Shown here piece after piece: positions 17,111 through 25,810 of a stretch of DNA of 64,000 nt. Origin of the DNA: Enterovibrio paralichthyis (GTDB lineage Bacteria; Pseudomonadota; Gammaproteobacteria; Enterobacterales; Vibrionaceae); the NCBI RefSeq assembly GCF_019209835.1, contig NZ_JAHUTS010000022.1, positions 1 through 64,000 on the forward strand. Direction: 5' to 3'. The translations under genes and the position numbers were made by a program. Below the pieces are notes generated by a model. That model had not been told where the DNA came from. It made no database searches and worked only from the letters and a program-made list of their open reading frames with translations. Within the stretch, counting starts at the first letter, position 1; each line of letters begins with the position of its first letter.

Positions 17111-18205
17111 GTGAAAAAGGCACTTTCAGTTGTCGGTATTTCTTTACTTCTGGCCGCTTGCGCACGCCCGACGGACAGAGGTCAACAGTATGTAGATGGA
17201 AGCTTCGACGAGGTGTTGAACCCGGTGTCGATCATCGCGTCTGACAAGCCCCGTGACTACTCACTATTCCCAGGTCAGCTGGAGAAAGTCGAGACGCTTT
17301 CTCCACGGCTCAGTACACCGAATCAAGCGCTGTATGACAGCGTGAAAACCTGGCTGGCAGAGAGTGGGGAGCCGACTGCTCTGGCTGATTACGGTATTTC
17401 CCTGGAGCAGATGGGTGGTGGGGATAGCTATGGCAACGTATTGTTTACCGGCTATTTTTCACCGGTGATCGAAATGCGCCATCAGCCGGATGCTGAGTAT
17501 CGTTATCCGGTCTATGCCATGCCGGAGTGTGGCGAGCGTTGCCCGACCCGCGAAGAGATCTACAACGGCGCGCTTGATGGCATGGGACTGGAGCTGGGTT
17601 ACAGTGCATCGCTGATCGATAACTTCATTATGGAAGTGCAGGGCAGTGGCTTTATTCATTTCGGCGATACCGACAACCTGGAGTATTTTGCCTACGGTGG
17701 GAAAAATGGTCATCCCTATGTCAGCATCGGTAAAGTGTTAATTGAGCGTGATGAAGTGCCGCGTGAGAAAATGTCACTGAAAGCGATCAAAGACTGGGTG
17801 GCTTTGCAAGACGAGGCAACCGTTGAAGAGCTGCTGAACCAAAACCCGTCTTATGTGTTTTTCACGCCCAAGGCGGCACACCCAGTAACAGGAACCGCAG
17901 GTGTCCCATTGCTGGCTGGCGCATCTGTGGCGGCAGACCGCGAATACCTGCCGATGGGCTCTGTACTGCTGGCTGAAGTTCCGCAGTTGGATGAGCAGGG
18001 AAACTGGAATGGACAGCATGTGCTTAAACTGCTGATGGCATTGGATACTGGCGGCGCGGTGAAAAAGAACCACCTCGACCTTTATCACGGTATGGGTGAG
18101 AAAGCGGGTATTGATGCCGGGCATCACAAGCATTTCGGCCGGGTCTGGAAGTTGACCAAACCGCCAGTGAGCGCTGAGGCTGAAACAGGCGAAGCCAAAC
18201 AGTAA
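17111..18205 (+). CDS. mltA: Membrane-bound lytic murein transglycosylase A
   Basis: MltA cleaves peptidoglycan glycan strands to 1,6-anhydromuramyl products at the outer membrane. The 364-residue protein has a lipoprotein signal with lipobox LAAC (Cys17). It shows MltA landmarks: GYFSPVIEMR, GSGFIHFGD, the RDEVPREKMSL segment and the 3D-like end ALDTGGAV with the presumed catalytic Asp at about 312, then HFGRVWKL. The start is GTG 17111 behind ACAGGA, and the signal peptide begins there. It is followed by a bidirectional terminator. In E. coli mltA is next to tcdA; here about 4 kb of other genes lie between them. Confidence 0.94.
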   Translation: MKKALSVVGISLLLAACARPTDRGQQYVDGSFDEVLNPVSIIASDKPRDYSLFPGQLEKVETLSPRLSTPNQALYDSVKTWLAESGEPTALADYGISLEQMGGGDSYGNVLFTGYFSPVIEMRHQPDAEYRYPVYAMPECGERCPTREEIYNGALDGMGLELGYSASLIDNFIMEVQGSGFIHFGDTDNLEYFAYGGKNGHPYVSIGKVLIERDEVPREKMSLKAIKDWVALQDEATVEELLNQNPSYVFFTPKAAHPVTGTAGVPLLAGASVAADREYLPMGSVLLAEVPQLDEQGNWNGQHVLKLLMALDTGGAVKKNHLDLYHGMGEKAGIDAGHHKHFGRVWKLTKPPVSAEAETGEAKQ

Positions 18206-18228
18206 GCGGCATTAATACGCAGACATGA

Positions 18229-18255
18229 AAAAGGCGGGGAAATACCCCGCCTTTT
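18229..18255. terminator. Bidirectional terminator mltA / TAXI gene
   Basis: Stem AAAAGGCGGGG/CCCCGCCTTTT with a 5-nt loop, 23 nt past the mltA stop and 18 nt from the convergent TAXI gene stop. Both strands show a T run. Confidence 0.9.
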
Positions 18256-18272
18256 GCCTATCTAAATCTGGC

Positions 18273-19241
18273 TTACTTGATAAGGCCAGCTTCTTTGTAG
18301 TACTTCAGTGCACCAGGGTGCAGAGGTGCAGACAGGCCGTCAGCAACCATCTCTTCTTTATTCAGGTTTGCAAACGCTGGGTGTAGACGACGGAAGTCAT
18401 CAAAGTTTTCAAACACTGCTTTGGTCACGTTGTAGATCACCTCTTCCGGCACTTCTGCAGAAGAAACGAAAGTCGCGCCAACACCAAAGGTTTGCACGTC
18501 ACCATCGTTGCCACGGTACATACCGCCCGGGATTGTCGCCTTACGGTAGTAATCGTTGTCAGCAACCAGTTTCTGCGCAGCAGCGTTGTTTACATCTACG
18601 ATCACGCTGTCACAAGCGGTGGTTGCTTCCTGGATGGCGCCACTTGGGTGACCCACGGTGTAAACCATGGCATCAATTTTGTTGTCACACAGTGCTTTAG
18701 ACTGTTCAGCCGCTTTCAGCTCGGACACTTGTTTGAAGTCGGCCATGGTCCAGCCCATTTCGTCCATCAGTACCTCAATCGTACCGCGCTGGCCAGAGCC
18801 TGGGTTACCTACGTTAACGCGCTTGCCTTTCAGATCATCAAAGGTTTTGATGCCGGAATCAGCACGTGCAACTACGGTGAACGGTTCTGGGTGAACGGAG
18901 AATACGGCGCGCAGATCTTTGTACGGACCTTGTTCTTCAAATTTGCTGGTGCCGTTATATGCGTGATATTGCCAGTCAGATTGGGCGATACCCATGTCGA
19001 GTTCACCGGCGCGAATAGTGTTGATGTTGTAAATTGAACCACCGGTAGATTCTACGGAGCAGCGAATGCCATGCTCTTTCTTGGTTTTGTTAACCAGACG
19101 ACAGATTGCGCCACCTGTAGGGTAGTAAACACCCGTAACACCACCGGTACCGATAGTGACAAACTGGTTGGCTTGTGCTGGTACGGCGGTCAGAGCAGCT
19201 GCAAAGCTGATTGCGGCCAAAGTTGGTTTTAACGCTTTCAT
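18273..19241 (-). CDS. TAXI-family TRAP transporter solute-binding protein
   Basis: 322 residues with a cleavable signal peptide (about 1-24, ending in PAQA). The mature protein has the TAXI-type start VTIGTGGVTGVYYPTGGAICRLV and later GKRVNVGNPGSGQRGTIEVL, VYTVGHPSG and a closing LHPGALKYYKEAGL. It should bind an organic acid or amino acid in the periplasm for a TRAP uptake system. No gene for the TRAP membrane subunits is next to it, so it must use one encoded elsewhere. It is followed at 120 bp upstream by the BKACE and aminotransferase genes on the same strand, which suggests a common substrate. Confidence 0.88.
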   Translation of the reverse strand: MKALKPTLAAISFAAALTAVPAQANQFVTIGTGGVTGVYYPTGGAICRLVNKTKKEHGIRCSVESTGGSIYNINTIRAGELDMGIAQSDWQYHAYNGTSKFEEQGPYKDLRAVFSVHPEPFTVVARADSGIKTFDDLKGKRVNVGNPGSGQRGTIEVLMDEMGWTMADFKQVSELKAAEQSKALCDNKIDAMVYTVGHPSGAIQEATTACDSVIVDVNNAAAQKLVADNDYYRKATIPGGMYRGNDGDVQTFGVGATFVSSAEVPEEVIYNVTKAVFENFDDFRRLHPAFANLNKEEMVADGLSAPLHPGALKYYKEAGLIK

Positions 19242-19361
19242 GCTTTTGTCCTTGTCGATGACGTGATTGCTAACGCGGTGAGAATCCGCTGTTAATAAAA
19301 TGTGAGTCCATTTGCGTCGAAATTATCTGACACTTGGTTTTTCGATCGCAAGAGAGATGCC

Positions 19362-20201
19362 TCACGATTCAAAGCTACGGCAGATATTTTTTCTTAGATC
19401 TTCCGCAGAGTTGATATTTAAGCCCATGCTCCGAGACAAATTAGCCAGTTGGTGAATGAGTTCGGCATTATTTTCCGCACGCTGTCCCGCTAAATTGAGC
19501 AGGTTGTTTTCGAAGCCGACCCTGACATCGCCACCGAGCGACATTGCAGCGGCCAGGCATTGATGCTCGTATTGTCCAAAGGCACAGGTCGCCCATGAAA
19601 CACCACTGTGGCTTAGGCGCTTGATATCGAATTCGAGTAAATCTGTGGGGTCAGATAACATGCCTGTTTTGTACTTCCCCAGTACCAATAGTAGGTGATG
19701 CCCGTTGTTCGGCAATGTTTTGTCATTAACCATTTGAAAGTAAAGCGACAAATCTGCCGCATCATACAAAATGTATTGCACGTAAATACGGCGCTCATTG
19801 AGTTCATGGAAAAAATGACTGGCTGATTTTTCGAATGAAGCGTTGGGGCGCAGTTCGCGAAGGGCTAGGGAAACGGCTTCAGGCTCTGTTCCCCTGACCA
19901 GAGCCATTTGTTCATCCGGCTGATAGAGGCCGACGGCTTCTGTGGTTAATTGGATAACCAACTGGTGGTCAAAACGGGCCCGGGTCTCCACGAGCCACTC
20001 CCTGTTTAGGCCCACATCCAGAGTGTGCTTGCCCTGACTGTCACGTACATGCATATGGGCCATGGCGGCACCGGCAGCCTGGCATTGGGTTAGACATTCT
20101 GCCATTTCGTCGACAGTCATTGGCAGCTGAGCGTGCTCCTGTTTGCCACGACGCGCCCCATTTGGCGCAACAATAATGGTTCTTCCTTGATGCACGATCA
20201 T
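19362..20201 (-). CDS. BKACE family beta-keto acid cleavage enzyme (DUF849)
   Basis: 279-residue TIM-barrel enzyme of the family typified by 3-keto-5-aminohexanoate cleavage enzyme. Known members use acetyl-CoA to cleave a beta-keto acid into acetoacetate and a CoA thioester. Family marks seen are APNGARRGK (residues 12-20), the zinc-binding HMHVRD with His49 and His51, and VRVGFENN near residue 225 with the conserved Glu. The exact substrate is not readable. The start may be ATG 20201 or GTG 20195; AAGGA is ideally spaced only for the GTG. Three bases separate it from the aminotransferase stop, so the two are co-transcribed and their reactions are probably consecutive. Confidence 0.86.
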   Translation of the reverse strand: MIVHQGRTIIVAPNGARRGKQEHAQLPMTVDEMAECLTQCQAAGAAMAHMHVRDSQGKHTLDVGLNREWLVETRARFDHQLVIQLTTEAVGLYQPDEQMALVRGTEPEAVSLALRELRPNASFEKSASHFFHELNERRIYVQYILYDAADLSLYFQMVNDKTLPNNGHHLLLVLGKYKTGMLSDPTDLLEFDIKRLSHSGVSWATCAFGQYEHQCLAAAMSLGGDVRVGFENNLLNLAGQRAENNAELIHQLANLSRSMGLNINSAEDLRKNICRSFES

Positions 20202-20204
20202 TCC

Positions 20205-21524
20205 TTAGACAAAGACCTTGTCGAGTGTTATCGCCAGTCGGTTAACCAGTTCATCCATTTCATTGTCGTCGATGATAAAAGGCGGCGCCAACAGGATGTG
20301 ATGCCCCTGTTTTCCATCAATCGTGCCACCCATGGGATAACACATCAGGCCGTTATCCATCGCAGTGGCTTTGATTTGCTGGTGGAGCGGCCGGCTTGGC
20401 GAAAATGGTGTTTTTGATGCCTTGTCTTCCACAAACTCAAGTCCCAGGAATAACCCCCTGCCACGGATATCACCGACAAAAGGATGATCGCCAAGTCTGG
20501 CTGTCAATTGTTTGACCAGATAACCCCCTTTTTCAGTCACGTCTTTCAACACTCCGGATTCCAGTGCGTCGAGTGTGGCACAGGCCGCAGCGCAGGCTAA
20601 TGGATGCGCCATGAAGGTATGACCGTGTTGAAAGTATCCGGTGCCGTGAAAGATGGCATCATAGATTTTGTCATGGATCATCACCGCGCCAATGGGTTGG
20701 TAACCTGCTGCCAGACCTTTGGCCATAGTGACCAGATCCGGCACAATCCCTTCCTGCTCATAGGCATAGTAGGTGCCTGTGCGGCCGCAACCACACATAA
20801 CCTCATCGAGGATCAGCAGGATGCCGTATTTGTCACAGATTTCCCGGATGCGTTTGAAATAGCCCTTTTCTGCCACCAGTGCGCCAGCGGTTGCACCGAC
20901 AACCGGCTCTGCAACAAAAGCGACAACCGTTTCTGGTCCTACTGCCAGGAGCCGTTCTTCCAGCTCATTGGCAACACGCTGCCCATAATCAAAGTCTGTT
21001 TCATCCGCTTGCTTGTCACGGTAGGCATAGCATGGGGCTATTAATTCCCCGTTTTGCATCAGGGGAGCGAAAGGCTCCTTGCGCCACATGTTGCCTCCCA
21101 CACCCAAAGCGCCCAATGTGTTGCCATGGTAACTCTGGCGCCTTGCTATAAAGCGGGTGCGTGAGGGTTGGCCAATTTCCAGAAAATACTGACGTGCCAT
21201 CTTCAACGCAGCTTCCACCGCTTCAGAGCCGCCACTGACCAGATAAACGTGGTTCAGCGGCCCAGGGGCTTTGTCCGCCAGCCTATCTGCCAGTTCTTCT
21301 GCGGCGGGTGACGTGAAAAAACCAGTATGCGCATAAGGAATAGTGCTCAGTTGCTTTTGAATTGCGCCGAGCACTTGCGGGTGGCTGTGTCCCAAGCAGG
21401 AAACGGCTGCGCCGCCACAGCCATCCAGGTAACGCTTTCCCTGGTCGTCGAACAGAAAAATACCCTCCCCACCTGAAACAACGGGAAGTTTTGAATGACA
21501 GTGGCGCTGTAGTATATGTGTCAT
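20205..21524 (-). CDS. Class III PLP-dependent aminotransferase
   Basis: 439-residue fold-type I aminotransferase of the omega-amino/aspartate aminotransferase group. It shows the SGGSEAVEAALKMARQY cofactor loop, the EPVVGATAGA segment, LDEVMCGCGRTG with the PLP-ring Asp, and the Schiff-base Lys in TMAKGLAAGYQPIGA. The start ATG 21524 (MTHILQRH) is chosen; an upstream TTG at 21551 has no ribosome site. It would remove an amino group from an omega- or beta-amino acid; together with the following BKACE gene the product may be a beta-keto acid (inference). Divergent from a LysR gene. Confidence 0.85.
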   Translation of the reverse strand: MTHILQRHCHSKLPVVSGGEGIFLFDDQGKRYLDGCGGAAVSCLGHSHPQVLGAIQKQLSTIPYAHTGFFTSPAAEELADRLADKAPGPLNHVYLVSGGSEAVEAALKMARQYFLEIGQPSRTRFIARRQSYHGNTLGALGVGGNMWRKEPFAPLMQNGELIAPCYAYRDKQADETDFDYGQRVANELEERLLAVGPETVVAFVAEPVVGATAGALVAEKGYFKRIREICDKYGILLILDEVMCGCGRTGTYYAYEQEGIVPDLVTMAKGLAAGYQPIGAVMIHDKIYDAIFHGTGYFQHGHTFMAHPLACAAACATLDALESGVLKDVTEKGGYLVKQLTARLGDHPFVGDIRGRGLFLGLEFVEDKASKTPFSPSRPLHQQIKATAMDNGLMCYPMGGTIDGKQGHHILLAPPFIIDDNEMDELVNRLAITLDKVFV

Positions 21525-21649
21525 GATGTTTGTCAGCCGCTCCGTGGGCAAAAAAATTGACTAATTCCTGTTCAGTATTAATCGGTTGGAAATTGAACGG
21601 CAAACGATATAAATTCAATGGGTATTCCATATTTTCATAGGTGCTATTG

Positions 21650-22534
21650 ATGGCTATGCCTATCCCACCGGTTAAGACATTAATGACCTTTACGGTTGTG
21701 GCCCAGACCTTGAGCTTTTCCAAGGCGGCGGTTTTGCTCAACCTGACCCAAAGTGCAATCAGTAAGCAAATCCTGCAGCTGGAAGCACAGATAGGGTGCA
21801 CCTTGTTCGAGCGCTCCGGCGGGAAAATTGAGCTGACAGAAATGGGGCGGCGTTACCTGCCATCAGTTGTGGAGGCGTTGGAAAACCTGCAGCATGCGAC
21901 ATCCAACATCATGCAGACACCGCACACCAAATCCAGAATTGCACTGTCGCTGCCCCCTTCGGTAGCCAGCATGTGGCTGATCCCCCGCCTTGAACATTTC
22001 CGGCAGTCGTTGCCGAACATAGAGTTGGCTGTGAAAGCTTCTATTACCTCTGACATACAAAACCGTTTTCAAGGGGATATCGCAGTGCATTGCTTGCCAC
22101 TGGCAAACCTGGATGAAGAGGCCGAGTTGCTTGTCCGTGAGCGTTTGATGCTGGTGGTTAGCCCTGCGCTGATTACCTCTCCAATTCGGAATATCCGGGA
22201 TCTTCTGCTTTATCATTCAATCTCACATATCACCCGTCCCCAAATCTGGCAGCAGTTCTGGCATTCGCACGGTATTGCGCCGGACTCGCCAAGCTATGGG
22301 GTGGGATTTGAACACTTCTATATGGCGCTTGAAGCGGTCAAACAGCAGCAGGGCATGGCGCTGATCCCTGAGTTTTTGGTTAATGACAGCCTCTTAAAAG
22401 GGGAGGTTATCAACCCACTCGGGCTATATTTTGACAGCCAATATGGCTACTTTTTGTATTCATTGGGCTATAAGCGACGGCTGGAACCTGTGTCTCAGGT
22501 GATTAGCTGGTTGCGGGATAAGATGCCGCGCTAA
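21650..22534 (+). CDS. LysR-family regulator, GcvA-like
   Basis: 294-residue LysR regulator with the N-terminal helix-turn-helix (LMTFTVVAQTLSFSKAAVLL, SAISKQILQLEAQIG). The effector domain has the GcvA-subfamily signature ALSLPPSVASMWLIPRL, which matches ISLPPSFAIQWLVPRL in the gcvA gene of this window. It is therefore a paralogue of GcvA. The start ATG 21650 has AGG at suitable distance; GTG 21641 is the alternative. It is divergent from the aminotransferase-BKACE genes and most likely controls them. Confidence 0.85.
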   Translation: MAMPIPPVKTLMTFTVVAQTLSFSKAAVLLNLTQSAISKQILQLEAQIGCTLFERSGGKIELTEMGRRYLPSVVEALENLQHATSNIMQTPHTKSRIALSLPPSVASMWLIPRLEHFRQSLPNIELAVKASITSDIQNRFQGDIAVHCLPLANLDEEAELLVRERLMLVVSPALITSPIRNIRDLLLYHSISHITRPQIWQQFWHSHGIAPDSPSYGVGFEHFYMALEAVKQQQGMALIPEFLVNDSLLKGEVINPLGLYFDSQYGYFLYSLGYKRRLEPVSQVISWLRDKMPR

Positions 22535-22620
22535 AATGTGCCAATCTGCCCGCTGTGGTGACATGGACATTTGAGCGCCAAGCGAGTATAAACCGCACTC
22601 TATTTTCGGAAACAGAGCGA

Positions 22621-23433
22621 ATGAGTATGACCACAACCACTCCTGCATCAGAAAGCTATCAGCAACGTTTTGGTGGCACCCGCCGCCTTTATGGCATGAC
22701 TGAGCTGGAGATCCTCCGTCAGTCTCACGTGTGTGTGATTGGTATAGGTGGGGTTGGCTCATGGGCTGTTGAAGCCTTGGCGCGAAGCGGCGTGGGTGAA
22801 CTGACGCTGATTGATATGGATGACATCTGTGTCACCAACATAAATCGTCAAATCCACGCAATGAGTGGCACTGTCGGGCAGAGCAAAATTGAAGTGATGG
22901 CCGAGCGTGTACGCGCGATTAATCCAGATTGCGTCGTTCACCTGATTGATGACTTTATCTCAGAAGACAATATTCCTGAGTACATCACCAAAGACTACGA
23001 TTATGTACTGGATGCCATCGACAGCATTAAGCCAAAAACGGCACTGCTTGCTTACTGTAAGCGCAATAAAATCAAAATTATCACTGTAGGCGGTGCGGGT
23101 GGCCAGATTGACCCGACCCAAATCCAGGTGGCTGATTTGACCAAGACCATTCAGGATCCGCTGGCCGCGAAACTGCGCAATAACCTGCGTCGTTTTCATA
23201 ACTTCACCAAAACGCAGGGACGTAAATTCGGTATCGACTGTGTTTTCTCGACAGAGCAGCTGAAATACCCGCAACCTGATGGCTCGGTATGTGAAGCCAA
23301 ATCGTCTGCGGAAGGCCCGAAACGTATGGACTGTGCCAGTGGATTTGGCGCGGCGACCATGGTGACGGCGACATTTGGTTTTGTTGCTGTTTCCCGCATC
23401 ATTGCGAAACTGACCGCGAAGGCAAAGCATTGA
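22621..23433 (+). CDS. tcdA: tRNA threonylcarbamoyladenosine dehydratase
   Basis: TcdA (CsdL/YgdL) uses ATP to cyclise t6A37 of tRNAs to ct6A. The 270-residue E1-like protein has the nucleotide-binding GIGGVGSWAVEALAR, the LIDMDDICVTNINRQ strand, and a C-terminal membrane-tending segment FGFVAVSRIIAKL. The start is placed at ATG 22621 (alternative 22627), where homology begins; an upstream frame extension to 22555 is unlikely. It works with the CsdA-CsdE sulfur system in E. coli, where the genes are adjacent. Here csdE lies 4.9 kb away behind the pha operon. Confidence 0.93.
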   Translation: MSMTTTTPASESYQQRFGGTRRLYGMTELEILRQSHVCVIGIGGVGSWAVEALARSGVGELTLIDMDDICVTNINRQIHAMSGTVGQSKIEVMAERVRAINPDCVVHLIDDFISEDNIPEYITKDYDYVLDAIDSIKPKTALLAYCKRNKIKIITVGGAGGQIDPTQIQVADLTKTIQDPLAAKLRNNLRRFHNFTKTQGRKFGIDCVFSTEQLKYPQPDGSVCEAKSSAEGPKRMDCASGFGAATMVTATFGFVAVSRIIAKLTAKAKH

Positions 23434-23454
23434 TATAACAGGTAAATGCCAGTT

Positions 23455-23492
23455 AAAAAGAAAGGCCGCATTATGACAATGCGGCCTTTTTT
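23455..23492. terminator. Bidirectional terminator tcdA / phaC
   Basis: Perfect 12-bp stem AAAGGCCGCATT/AATGCGGCCTTT with a 5-nt loop, flanked by A and T runs, between two convergent genes. Confidence 0.92.
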
Positions 23493-23534
23493 ATCGCGTC
23501 TATCTGCCTCTATAACAGGGTATTAGCCCTGATA

Positions 23535-25349
23535 TTAAGCGTCAGCTGCGTCAACTTTTTTTGCTTCAGTAGCGGCTTTTTCAGGAATAGGAAGCACTTG
23601 CTTCACATAATCGCCCGGTGCTGCCTGCTGGACTGGGTTAGCGTCAGAGCCTTGCGCATAAGGTGCGATCTTCTCTTTCGGGCTGTAGGATGCGAGCCAC
23701 TTATCCCAGTGAGTCCACCAAGAACCCGTGCTGTGCTCTGCTGATTCAAACCACTCATCTGCAGATTCACTCAGCTCATCATTGATCCAGTAGCCGTACT
23801 TGCCCTTTGCAGGGTGGTTAACGATACCGGCAATGTGTCCTGATTCACCCAGAACAAACGTCTTGTTACCCCCGACATTCAGTGCACCACGGTAAGTACC
23901 TTGCCACAGGGCAATGTGGTCTTCCTTGGTTGAAATGAAATAAGTCGGGATTTTGATTTTATTCAGGTCAATCCAAACACCGCCCACTTTCACACCTTTG
24001 TCCTGTACCAGTTTGTTGTTCAGGTACAGCTCGCGAAGCATGAAGTTGTGGGTAGCTGCAGCTACGTTGGTGCTGTCGCTGTTCCAGTAAAGCAAATCGA
24101 AATCTACCGGGCTGTTACCCTTGAGGTAGTTATCGATGTAGTAGTTCCAGTACAGGCTGTTTTCACGCAGCAAGCTGAAGGTCACGCTCAGGGAGCGGCC
24201 GTCCATAAAGCCACGGGTGCTGTTTTGAAGTTCAATTGCGCTGACAACGCTGTCATTAATGTAAGCGCCGACTTCACCTGGCTGCGAGAAATCTAGCAGT
24301 GTGGTGAAGAACGATGCTGACTTGATGCGCGCTTTCATGCGTTTGGCAGCGTAGTAAGCAATCGTACATGCCAGAACAGTACCACCGATACAGTAACCAG
24401 CAGCGTTGATTTGCTGTTGCCCCGTGATCTCTTCAATCGCATTCACGGCCTGAACCACGCCGTCAGTAACGTAATCGCCAAACTCTACATTGCGCTGTTC
24501 TACACCTGGGTTGCGCCAGGACATCATAAATACAGTGTGTCCCTGTTCGACCAACCAGCGCACCATCGAGTTCTTCTCACGAAGGTCGAGGATGTAGTAC
24601 TTGTTGATGAAAGGCGGAACAATGAGCAGTGGCGTTGCGTTGACGGTTTCCGTCATCGGACGGTACTGAATCAACTCAAACAGATCGTTTTTAAACACCA
24701 CATCACCTGGGGTGTTGGCGATCTCCTCACCGAGTTTGAACGCATTGTTGTTAGTCATGCGGACTTTCAGGATATCCGCACTGGACTCGAGATCTTCTTG
24801 CAGGGTTTGTAACCCTTTCACCAAGTTCTCGCCGTTTTTCTCCATGGTTAGCTTCAGCAATTCCGGGTTGGTACCCACGAAGTTGCTGGGAGACATAGCG
24901 TTGATAGCCTGGCGAGAGAAAAAGGTCAGACGCTCTTTGGCTTTGTCATCCAATCCTTCCACCGCATTAATGGTGTCGAGGAAAGTGCGGCCAAACAACA
25001 GGTAAGACTGTTTGATGAAGTTATACATCACTTCATCTTGCCAGCTTTTATCCTGGAAGCGTTTGTCGTCTTTATCTGGCGATACAATTTCTTGATTGTT
25101 AGCAGTCAGTGCAACGTTCTGCCAGATCTGCATTTGCTTTTCCCACCACTGCATTTGGATTTGCAACAGTGCAGCAGGCTGGTTTGCGGCATTTTCAAGG
25201 AGCTTGGTGGTATCTTCGATACTCAGCTCTTGCATTGCTTTGTTGAGTGGGGTGTTAACGGCTGCCTTGCCTTGCTCAAGATCCTTCCACCATTTCTGGT
25301 TACTCTCTTGGAGTTTTACAAGGTAGTCCGAGAAGAAGTTATGATACAT
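23535..25349 (-). CDS. phaC: Class I poly(3-hydroxyalkanoate) synthase
   Basis: Polymerises 3-hydroxyacyl-CoA into polyhydroxyalkanoate at the granule surface. The 604-residue alpha/beta-hydrolase has the lipase-like box GYCIGGT with the nucleophilic Cys, and later the Asp and His of the triad (STKEDHIA, GESGHIAGIVN). The length is typical of class I synthases. The start MYHNFFSDYL at 25349 has AGAGGG upstream; the longer frame to 25406 lies within the spacer after the phasin gene. It is the last gene of phaB-phaA-phaP-phaC, 63 bp after the phasin gene. The C terminus is Ala/Lys-rich. Confidence 0.95.
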   Translation of the reverse strand: MYHNFFSDYLVKLQESNQKWWKDLEQGKAAVNTPLNKAMQELSIEDTTKLLENAANQPAALLQIQMQWWEKQMQIWQNVALTANNQEIVSPDKDDKRFQDKSWQDEVMYNFIKQSYLLFGRTFLDTINAVEGLDDKAKERLTFFSRQAINAMSPSNFVGTNPELLKLTMEKNGENLVKGLQTLQEDLESSADILKVRMTNNNAFKLGEEIANTPGDVVFKNDLFELIQYRPMTETVNATPLLIVPPFINKYYILDLREKNSMVRWLVEQGHTVFMMSWRNPGVEQRNVEFGDYVTDGVVQAVNAIEEITGQQQINAAGYCIGGTVLACTIAYYAAKRMKARIKSASFFTTLLDFSQPGEVGAYINDSVVSAIELQNSTRGFMDGRSLSVTFSLLRENSLYWNYYIDNYLKGNSPVDFDLLYWNSDSTNVAAATHNFMLRELYLNNKLVQDKGVKVGGVWIDLNKIKIPTYFISTKEDHIALWQGTYRGALNVGGNKTFVLGESGHIAGIVNHPAKGKYGYWINDELSESADEWFESAEHSTGSWWTHWDKWLASYSPKEKIAPYAQGSDANPVQQAAPGDYVKQVLPIPEKAATEAKKVDAADA

Positions 25350-25412
25350 GTCTAAACCCTCTTGATCGGAAAATACTCCGCCCTCTAGCAAAGAGGGCGG
25401 AGTCACCTTGAA

Positions 25413-25760
25413 TTAGGCTGGAGTGACAGATTTCAGGTTGTCAGCAGTCAGTTTTTCCAGATCATCTTTGAACTCTTTCGCAATCGCTTGAAGCTTCGCG
25501 CTGTCGTCCATCATTTGTTGAGACAGTTTAGTCATCGCTGCCAGTTGTTGGCTGCTGTATGCAGTCATTGAAGTCACGTCAGTTACTTCGCTTGCAGCTT
25601 TCACTTGAGCCAGGCCCATTTCGCTGTAAGTTTTTACAGCGCTCAGTTGAAGCTCGGTCAGCGTTTCTACGTTTTTCGCTACCAGCTTGTTGAATTTGAT
25701 GTAAGGCGCCAGAGTTTTTTCAGTTTGCTCTGAGAATGCTTTAAACATATCAGTGTACAT
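25413..25760 (-). CDS. phaP: Phasin (PHA granule-associated protein)
   Basis: 115-residue amphipathic helical protein of the phasin type: MYTDMFKAFSEQTEKTLAPYIKFNKLVAKNVE, then Ala/Gln/Lys-rich helices with no signal peptide. Phasins coat polyhydroxyalkanoate granules and control their size. The start ATG 25760 follows AGGAG at good spacing. Its place between phaA and phaC is the usual Vibrionaceae arrangement and supports the call more than sequence motifs do. It is likely to be strongly expressed. Confidence 0.85.
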   Translation of the reverse strand: MYTDMFKAFSEQTEKTLAPYIKFNKLVAKNVETLTELQLSAVKTYSEMGLAQVKAASEVTDVTSMTAYSSQQLAAMTKLSQQMMDDSAKLQAIAKEFKDDLEKLTADNLKSVTPA

Positions 25761-25810
25761 GGTGTTTCTCCTGAGTGTATTAATTAGATCCAAGGGGGTT
25801 TAACATTGTG

